Below are positions 57,942 to 64,000 of a DNA stretch of 64,000 nt, piece after piece. The DNA is from Simmondsia chinensis (lineage: Eukaryota > Streptophyta > Magnoliopsida > Caryophyllales > Simmondsiaceae). How positions within the stretch are numbered: position 1 is the first letter of the stretch; every line of letters starts with the position of its first letter. The notes beneath the pieces are model-generated. The model did not search any database and had not been told where the DNA came from. It saw only the letters and a program-made list of their open reading frames with translations. Position numbers and translations under genes: made by a program. Location: the NCBI GenBank assembly GCA_018398585.1, contig JAGTTD010000002.1, positions 31,302,186-31,366,185 on the forward strand, read 5' to 3'.

Positions 57942-59339
57942 CTACCTTTGTTTAGACAGTTCCTTAAGTCCTCTATTAGATATATGACCTAATCTTTATA
58001 TGTCATAAGTTGGTAGGTTTGGTTTATCATTTGTCACAACATGAATTTCACCTGAAACTATTTCGCCTTTAAGGACATATAACCCATTTTGACCTCCCCC
58101 TTTAGAACAACTAAGGACCCCTTCAGAATTTTCATTTCCTCCTAATAGGCTCTAAAGGTTAATCCCTTTTGGTCAAGTTGTTCTATTGATATTAGGTTCC
58201 TATAAAGTTCAGGCACATGCCTAACTCCTTCTTAGGTAATAATAGGCCCATTTGATACTTTGATTCTCACAAACCCTATCGCAACAAGCTTGCATCTATG
58301 GTTATTTCCCAACAATAATTTTACCCATTAACAGTTCCGTAATCATTAAAGTTTGAAGGTCTGAAGTTATATGGAAACTACACCTAGAATTTAAGACCCA
58401 TTCATGCATTGCAACATCAAATGAGACAAGTAACACTTCATCATAATCAGAGTCAATAGAAGCAGTTTTATCAGCATGCATTGTAACATCAAATGAAACA
58501 AGTAACACTTCAACACAATTAGAGTCAAAAGAAACATTGTTGTCAACAGTTCCGTAGTTCTTGTTCTTTTTAGGATAATGTCTCATAATGTGTCCTAGTT
58601 TGTTGCATTCATAGCACTTATCGTTAGTGTAATATCTCTTAGCCTTAGAGGGCGAATAATTCTTAAATTAGAGCATTTTATATTATTTTGATTACCATTA
58701 TTATCCCTATTTTTGGTCTTTCTCTACATTAAAAGCTCCTCAGTACTGGAACTAGAGGTCTGGTGTTTTCAGTCCCTTTTAAGTTCAACAATCTTACTTC
58801 TAAGGGCCTGTATAACGTCTGTCAAAGCAATGGTCTCATGTCCATACCTAAGTGTGTCTTTAAAAGATCTAAGATATTTAGGCAAGGCACATAAGAGTAC
58901 AACTGCTTGAACTTCATCTTCTATGGTCACGTTAACATTTGTTAGATCCTGAAATATTTTATGAAGCTCGTCTAGGGAATCTTCTAAGGACTTGTTTTCT
59001 TTTTATTCTAAAGGTGAAAAACTTTTCCCTCAATATTATATGGTTAGAAAGTGATTCTGACTTATAAATCTCTTCTAACTTAGCTCAGATCTTAGCTACA
59101 ATAGTCTCATTAGCAACTTGGGATAAACTATTATTATCAAGACATAAAATAATAGAACAATATGCATGATATTCGATTTCTACTTTCTCAGTTAAATGAG
59201 AAGGCTGTTTCTTCGGCGCCAGAAGTGTGGTTCCAGCTCCTTGAGACATCAGTGGGGCCCTCATCTGGACTTTTAACAATGAGAAATCATTCTTCCCATT
59301 AAATTTCTCTATATCAAACTTTATAGAAGCCATTATCAA
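57942..59339 (-). pseudogene. Element C gag and protease
   Basis: 59085-59339 is the gag start: MASIKFDIEKFNGKNDFSLL and KVQMRAPLMSQG, a copia gag opening. The knuckle near 58575-58625 reads CYECNKLGHIMRHYP with Tyr in place of the last Cys. The protease site near 58375-58400 reads WVLNSRCSFHITSD where DSGCS is expected, so the catalytic Asp is lost. An in-frame 72-bp tandem duplication (58404-58547) repeats EVLLVSFDV.MH. Nearer 57950-58200 is the pre-integrase part. Many stops. Confidence 0.78.
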
Positions 59340-59346
59340 GAGTTTC

Positions 59347-59367
59347 CAACCAATAGCTCTAATACCA
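59347..59367 (-). other. Primer binding site of element C
   Basis: On the minus strand TGGTATTAGAGCTATTGG, 2 bases inside the LTR: a Met-tRNA-type PBS with one change from TGGTATCAGAGC. Confidence 0.75.
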
Positions 59368-59369
59368 CT

Positions 59370-60246
59370 TATTGGATCTTAGTTATCGTGTCTTGATAGT
59401 GGTTTTAGCAAATTAGATTAGAGTTACAAGCGACAATTGAAGATTCCACAAATACAACAATGAAACAAAAGAAAGGACACCAGATTTACTTGTTTCAACC
59501 CTAAATGGCCTACATCCACAACTATTAATGAAATTATTATAGATTACAAATCAATTCTAAACCTTACTAACAAATTATACACATTTTTCTGAAAGCGTCT
59601 GTGATAGAAACTTAAAGAGTACAAGACTTATACCAGACTCTTAAAAGAACTACTATGGAAGCCTTCCAAGAAGGCCTTGATCTGCCTATAAACCCAAGTT
59701 AGGGTTAACATCGCACGGAGAAGGAGATAAAAAACCAGCGGAAGAGGAGAGAGGAAGTAAAAGTTCTCTCAAGCTAGAGAATCAGTCCTTATTTATAGAC
59801 GAGGACCTATCTGTGTACAACCCTCAGTGGCTAGATCTCAGCCGTTCTTATCGTTAGGATTAACTGTGCAGATTTGCCCAAAGGAACACAAAATGCGGCC
59901 TCCAATGAAGACGAGTGTCTATGTTAGGTGCGTTAGATGAGGACACAGAAAGTGAACCAAAAAGGGCTTCTAGGGCATGCTACAAACAGGCAGCAATGGG
60001 AGAGATAGGGCAGTGTCGAACTTGAAGCTGAGAAGTGGGGGCATGGGAAAAATCTCAAACGGTTAAAAGACATTCAAAAACCCATTGTGAAACCTAAAAG
60101 ACCCTTGCTTTTCCATTTATCTTGATTACGTCATTGCCTAGTAAAGCACATGAAATGCAACGTTTTATGGTTTACTATTTCCCTAGTTAATTGTTTTGGT
60201 CTCAAATTAATTTCATCGTTGGTATATATAGGAACCATTATCAACA
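59370..60246 (-). repeat. 5' LTR of element C
   Basis: TATTGGATCTTAGTTAT... to ...CCATTATCAACA, 877 bp, collinear with 47022-48657 minus its MITE. The T-A start (TGTTGG in the partner) shows a point change at the terminus. Confidence 0.82.
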
Positions 60247-60770
60247 CTTTGACTTGAACATTTTTGTTCTATCAATAACATTATCCTTTTTAATTTTTTT
60301 TTAAAAACATTCTTAAATTGATCTCTTTATTTAAAAATTATTATATATTTTGCTTAGGATATGCACAAAGGTTTCCATATTCTTCTCATTGCCTCAATTT
60401 AATCCTTTATACTTTTAATTTTGTCAATTTGTTCTCTCTATAATATTTTTTGTTGTATAATATTCAAAAAAAAAAAAGTTTATTGTGTCATTTTAGTCTT
60501 TTAATTAAATTGAAGTTAAATTATGGCAATGGCATAATCACATTAGACGTAAGTAACCCATGGCATAATCGCAGTAGATGTAAGTAACCCACTATACATC
60601 CATCCATTAACTCAACTTAATCCAACTTATAGCCGAATTATTAAAAATTTTATTAATAATTTAAGATACGTTTTACTTATAAAGACTAAATTAATATAAT
60701 ATTAATTATATATAAATTAAATTAATACAATTAAAAATATAATCACGAAATAATCCTATACTTTATTTGT
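60247..60770. other. AT-rich upstream region of CCT7
   Basis: Very AT-rich, no coding frame. It contains a 20-odd-base duplication around ATGGCATAATC (60530 and 60560) and leads directly into the CCT7 promoter, so copia element C lies about 650 bp upstream of the gene. Confidence 0.5.
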
Positions 60771-60893
60771 TATATAAAAACTACCCCTCTCTGTTCCCAC
60801 TCTTCGTTAAAACCCCAGATTCTTCTTCTTCTACTATCGCCACTCCTCCCACTACTCTTACTCGCAAACCCTAATCTCTCTCCTCCATTGTTA
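60771..60893 (+). promoter_or_regulatory. CCT7: CCT7 core promoter and 5' leader
   Basis: TATATAAAA at 60771-60779 lies about 115 bp before the ATG, followed by a pyrimidine-rich patch (CTACCCCTCTCTG). A telo-box AAACCCTAA at 60866-60874 sits in the leader; this element is common in plant genes of the translation and growth machinery. No transcript evidence is available here. Confidence 0.6.
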
Positions 60894-61172
60894 ATGGCGG
60901 CGGCGATGATGCAACCTCAGATAATACTACTCAAGGAAGGCACGGACACATCGCAAGGGAAGGCGCAGCTTGTGAGCAACATCAATGCGTGCACCGCGGT
61001 GGCCGATGTTGTGCGCACGACGCTTGGACCAAGAGGTATGGACAAGCTCATTCACGATGACAAGGGTAACACTACCATTTCTAACGACGGCGCCACCATT
61101 ATGAAGCTCCTTGACATTGTCCATCCTGCCGCTAAGATCCTTGCTGATATCGCCAAGTCCCAGGACTCTGAG
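60894..61172 (+). CDS. CCT7: CCT7 exon 1 (93 codons)
   Basis: ATG at 60894 (MAAAMMQPQ) is chosen over upstream TTG codons. A second Met five codons later (MMQPQ) matches the start region in related plants. Ends ...SQDSE at GAG|GTCTGC. Confidence 0.93.
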
Positions 61173-61415
61173 GTCTGCATTTTTGGATTATTGTCGTAAT
61201 TTTGAGTTTGTTTACTTTTTTTGCTGCTTCTTATGTAAATGTTGTTTTGTCTTGATGGTTATTCTTCTTTAGTTTGCAGTTTATGAATTGTGAATAATGA
61301 AGAATCATTTTTGGGTTGTTGTTAATTGTGTCAAGACCCAAAATTAGGGCTTGATTATACCAAATCGCATTAGTCGAACAAAATTTATGATTTTTCAACA
61401 ATAATAGAAATTTCG

Positions 61416-61451
<36 letters not shown>

Positions 61452-64000
61452 TTGAAGAGTTGAAGAAGAGTTTGAGGGCTTTTAATAAAAAACCCTAACC
61501 TTAAAGTTAAATTACAATTTTTTACCCTTAGTGTTTCTAAAATATTACAATTTTGCCCCTGGCTTCACTGCACCCTTACAATGCTGCGTTTAACTTTCTG
61601 AAACAACCAGATTTCTCATGTGTTTAATCCTCTTAACAGCTGTGATCATGACATTGTCCCCTCTTTTGACATTCGTCCTTGTCCCTAAGGATGAAATTTG
61701 GGAATTGACTCATCGAAAAATTATAATCTTTCCCAATTGAGTCTTCCCTAGCAAGGTTTGCCAATTGAACCGAAACTTGATTAACGGAGAAGTTGTTTTG
61801 CTTCACCATTCTTCAATATGAGATTGCCACTGGTTCCGTCACTCTCAATCCTTCGGTGTCAGTGATTGGAGGCAAACCTTGGGGTTGAATTTCAGGCCCT
61901 ATCCTTCTTTTGAGCAAACCTCTCAGGCTTAGCAAGAACTTTGTAAGGACCATAATGACGGTTGGACAACTTGATGTTTTGCCTTAAAGCAAGTGGCTTT
62001 GTCTATGCGGTTGAAGTAAATAGACAAGATCCCCAACATTGAAACTTCTCTCTGAGCGCTTTTTGTTAGCTTTATGTTTCATTCTTGATTGTGCTCGTTC
62101 CAGGCTGTCCTTCAATCTTCTAGCAGTAGCTGCTCGGTCTTGAAAATATTCTTCCACTGCAGCAAAAGAGGTTTTAAGATCATCAGAATAATTTGTTAAG
62201 GATGGAGCATGGCCATACAATGCTTGGAATGGGGTGGTTTGTAGAGAAGTGTGATAGTATTATACCACCACTCCGCCAAATACATCCATTCCATCCACTT
62301 TGTGGGCATATTTGAAGACATACATCTCAAATATTGCTCCAAGCATTGATTAAGACGCTCAGTTTGGCCATCACGCTCGGGGTGATATGAAGAACTCAAA
62401 ATAGGCTTAAAAAAAAGCGTACTATTTGTTGCATTCCTTAGTGTTGTATGCATTTTCCTTTCTTAGTGATGTATGCATTTCCATTGTGTTCACTGCAATG
62501 TCTAGATTCTATCGGGGGATATAATGATGACAAGTTTCATTTTTGATATTTTACATTTGTATTTGGCTGTATTACTGTGGCTATTTGTTGGAATCTTAGT
62601 TGTGGTTTTCCGGATGGGGGGAATGCTAAAGAGACTAAACCAGATGAAATGAAGACTTGGGGTTTCGCGTATTGCCTTGTTTAGTACATGTTTGAGTGTT
62701 CATTAGCTGCTATGGGATCTAAAGGTGGATGAGGGACTTGTTAGTATTAAAATCCTTCTTTAACTAAATTGCACATCGGAGATACTAGAATTTCTCTCTA
62801 GTAGAGAAAAGGCTATGATTTTTATGGAATCCTGTAATGTGAGGCATAGTATTAAAAAAAAAAAAACCTGTTTATGTGGTGCGGTGGCGGGATTTCGCTA
62901 TGTGATTGGCTATTTAGGATATTTTTGCAATAGTGGCCACAACGTCAATGCATTGTCTAACATTTATTAAAAAAACCGTGCGCCAAACAATGGGAAAAGG
63001 GAAAACTAATTCCTAGAATCTATTTTCCCCCTAAACAGACGGAGCCATAGTGTTGCATTTCATTATTACAAGATTGATTCATTATATATTGCCTTGAATG
63101 CTTGTAGAGTGCAAGAAGAGGGGTCGATTGGGGGGAAAAAACTAGGAAAACTGACCGTCATTTAGGTTTCTTATTTGTGTACTAATTAATCAATTTTTTT
63201 TGGTGTTGGGAAGATAGTTCGTAATGGAAGGGAGGAGCATATCTACTTTGTTTATACAAATGTTTTGACCACCCATAGCACAATGATGCCCATATGGTTT
63301 GATATTTTAGGTTTATAAGTTTGGTGTTACGTTGCTTCTGGCAGAAAGAAATAAGTAAGATGCGCTGTGTACATGTTGCTGCAGGTTGGTGATGGGACTA
63401 CAACAGTCGTTTTACTTGCTGGCGAATTCTTGAAGGAGGCAAAGCCTTTCATTGAAGATGGCGTCCATCCACAAAATTTGATTCGTAGTTATCGAACTGC
63501 ATGTCATTTGGTATTTACTTGCATTAGATTGCCCCTTTCAATGGCTTCTTTTTCTTTTTCGTATTCTTTGATGATTGAGTTATACTAGAGGTTTGATCAT
63601 AACGAGCTGTTGAATTGCATTATTTTACACTTGAAGGCAATTGAGAAGACTAAAGAATTGGCTGTCAGTATCGAGGGGAAGAGTTTGGAAGAGAAGAAAT
63701 GCTTATTAGCCAAGTGTGCTGCAACAACCTTGAGCTCAAAGCTTATTGGTGGAGAAAAGGAGTTCTTTGCAAACATGGTTGTTGATGCTGTGCTTCCAGT
63801 TGGCAATGATGACAGATTGAATATGATTGGAGTAAAAAAGGTATGTATATATTCTCGTTTGTAAGATGGAGATGGCAATCAAATGAAAATATTCATTTTG
63901 GAGATCGTTTCATGTAGAAGTGTGTTTTTACTCCCTTTTTTTTTTTTGTTAAATAGTCTAAATATATATTGTCATCTGGAATTTGGCCTTTGTTTTAGGT
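60894..64000 (+). CDS. CCT7: CCT7, TRiC/CCT chaperonin subunit eta (partial, window edge)
   Basis: Exons 60894-61172, 63385-63510, 63637-63840 and the first two bases of the fourth at 63999. The spliced frame is open, all introns are GT-AG, and the first two junctions lie between codons. The sequence follows plant CCT7 closely: [36 protein letters not shown] and [20 protein letters not shown] (group II chaperonin ATP site), then GDGTT. CCT7 is one of eight paralogous subunits of the cytosolic double-ring chaperonin that folds actin, tubulin and other proteins. The encoded part covers about 203 residues, the equatorial domain and the start of the intermediate/apical part. There is no sign of decay. 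Confidence 0.95.
61329..61653 (-). mobile_element. 3' LTR of an antisense Ty3/gypsy remnant in CCT7 intron 1
   Basis: TGTCAAGACC...ATCATGACA, 325 bp with TGTCA/TGACA inverted ends. Directly next to it at 61654-61671 the minus strand reads GTCAAAAGAGGGGACA, a polypurine tract. A GA microsatellite lies inside. The other LTR is missing, so no target duplication can be read. Confidence 0.75.
61420..61448. repeat. GA microsatellite
   Basis: About 13 AG units at 61420-61446 inside the LTR, in CCT7 intron 1. Confidence 0.95.
61654..62440 (-). pseudogene. Ty3/gypsy integrase C-terminus, antisense in CCT7 intron 1
   Basis: 62196-62440 reads [20 protein letters not shown] and YLAEWWYNT, the end of the integrase core including the catalytic Glu (QTE). 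61984-62220 reads [19 protein letters not shown], the C-terminal domain. Then the chromodomain-like region degenerates toward the LTR. The 5' end is truncated near 62440. It is similar in plan to element G but not a close copy. Confidence 0.78.
63385..63510 (+). CDS. CCT7: CCT7 exon 2 (42 codons)
   Basis: [20 protein letters not shown] to TACHL. GDGTT is the conserved ATP-phosphate loop of chaperonins. Acceptor CAG|GTTGGT, donor TTG|GTATTT. Confidence 0.93.
63637..63840 (+). CDS. CCT7: CCT7 exon 3 (68 codons)
   Basis: [20 protein letters not shown] to MIGVKK, including [20 protein letters not shown]. Acceptor AAG|GCAATT, donor AAG|GTATGT. The next acceptor TTTTAG|GT is at 63997-64000, so exon 4 starts at 63999. 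Confidence 0.93.

Larger units (their letters stand above)
47022..60246 (-). mobile_element. Ty1/copia element C, with nested insertions
   Basis: Minus-strand element with LTRs at 59370-60246 (5') and 47022-48657 (3'), a Met-tRNA-type PBS, and gag, protease, integrase, RT, RNase H in copia order. It is interrupted by the gypsy element G (52196-57936), a 5S-headed SINE (49271-49522), a MITE in the 3' LTR and possibly about 500 bp at 50160-50670. The flanks CTCTT and CTTTG do not form a clean duplication. The LTRs are visibly diverged (about 12 differences in 72 compared bases at the ends), so it is old. Confidence 0.85.
61173..63384 (+). other. CCT7: CCT7 intron 1 (2212 bp) with transposon insertion
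   Basis: GTCTGC donor and TTGCTGCAG acceptor. Contains an antisense gypsy remnant (61329-62440). The remainder (62441-63384) is AT-rich with no recognisable element except a short direct repeat TGTATGCATTT (62446 and 62470). Confidence 0.85.

Noticed and set aside
47022..60251. Clean 5-bp target duplication for copia element C
   Set aside because: The flanks CTCTT and CTTTG agree at only 3 positions; I cannot claim a duplication.

Overview
The window is nuclear DNA of a flowering plant, most likely a eudicot. It is AT-rich and almost entirely transposable elements. One host gene enters at the right edge: exons 1-3 and the first 2 bases of exon 4 of CCT7, the eta subunit of the cytosolic chaperonin TRiC/CCT. 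It has GT-AG introns, a TATA-like box and a telo-box (AAACCCTAA). No prokaryotic features, CRISPR arrays or tRNA genes were found.

Layout. 1-2510: 5' part of a minus-strand LTR element cut by the window edge; its PBS matches initiator Met-tRNA, but it encodes a Gln-rich coiled-coil protein that I do not recognise. 2511-7068: AT-rich DNA with short tandem repeats, an LTR-like segment and the 3' end of a MuDR-type transposase. 7072-7951: a MITE with TAA target duplications. 7955-16458: decayed minus-strand Athila-like Ty3/gypsy element (A), whose gag is split by a second LTR-like block (12305-14212). 16459-26741: plus-strand Athila-like element (B) with both LTRs, apparently inserted in the 5' LTR of A; an RTE-type LINE end sits in its 3' LTR. 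28599-29717: MITE carrying a LINE tail. 30891-37070: nearly full-length, decayed L1-type LINE (minus). 37139-38080: gypsy gag-protease scrap. 38090-46860: mixed repeats, including a 37-bp minisatellite, a fold-back element, MITEs and tail-only LINE insertions. 47022-60246: minus-strand Ty1/copia element (C) with both LTRs, into which a MITE, a 5S-rRNA-headed SINE and a young Ty3/gypsy element (G, 52196-57936) have inserted. 60247-64000: CCT7, with an antisense gypsy remnant in intron 1.

How the parts relate. Target-site duplications give a clear nesting order: C is older than G, and the SINE and MITE also post-date C; A is probably older than B, which is older than its LINE fragment. G is the youngest large element (hand-counted LTR difference about 11 in 394). 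The SINE at 49271-49522 shares its 3' end and TTG tail with three LINE fragments in the window, as expected if an RTE-type LINE mobilised it. The left-edge element shares LTR motifs and the PBS with G and could be a non-autonomous partner of that family.

Main candidate for something new: the SINE. Its 5' half is about 120 nt of 5S rRNA beginning at the 5S transcription start; its 3' half is the LINE tail; and it is bounded by 17-18-bp target duplications inside the copia pol. All large elements carry stops or frameshifts. CCT7 is the only gene here that looks functional.
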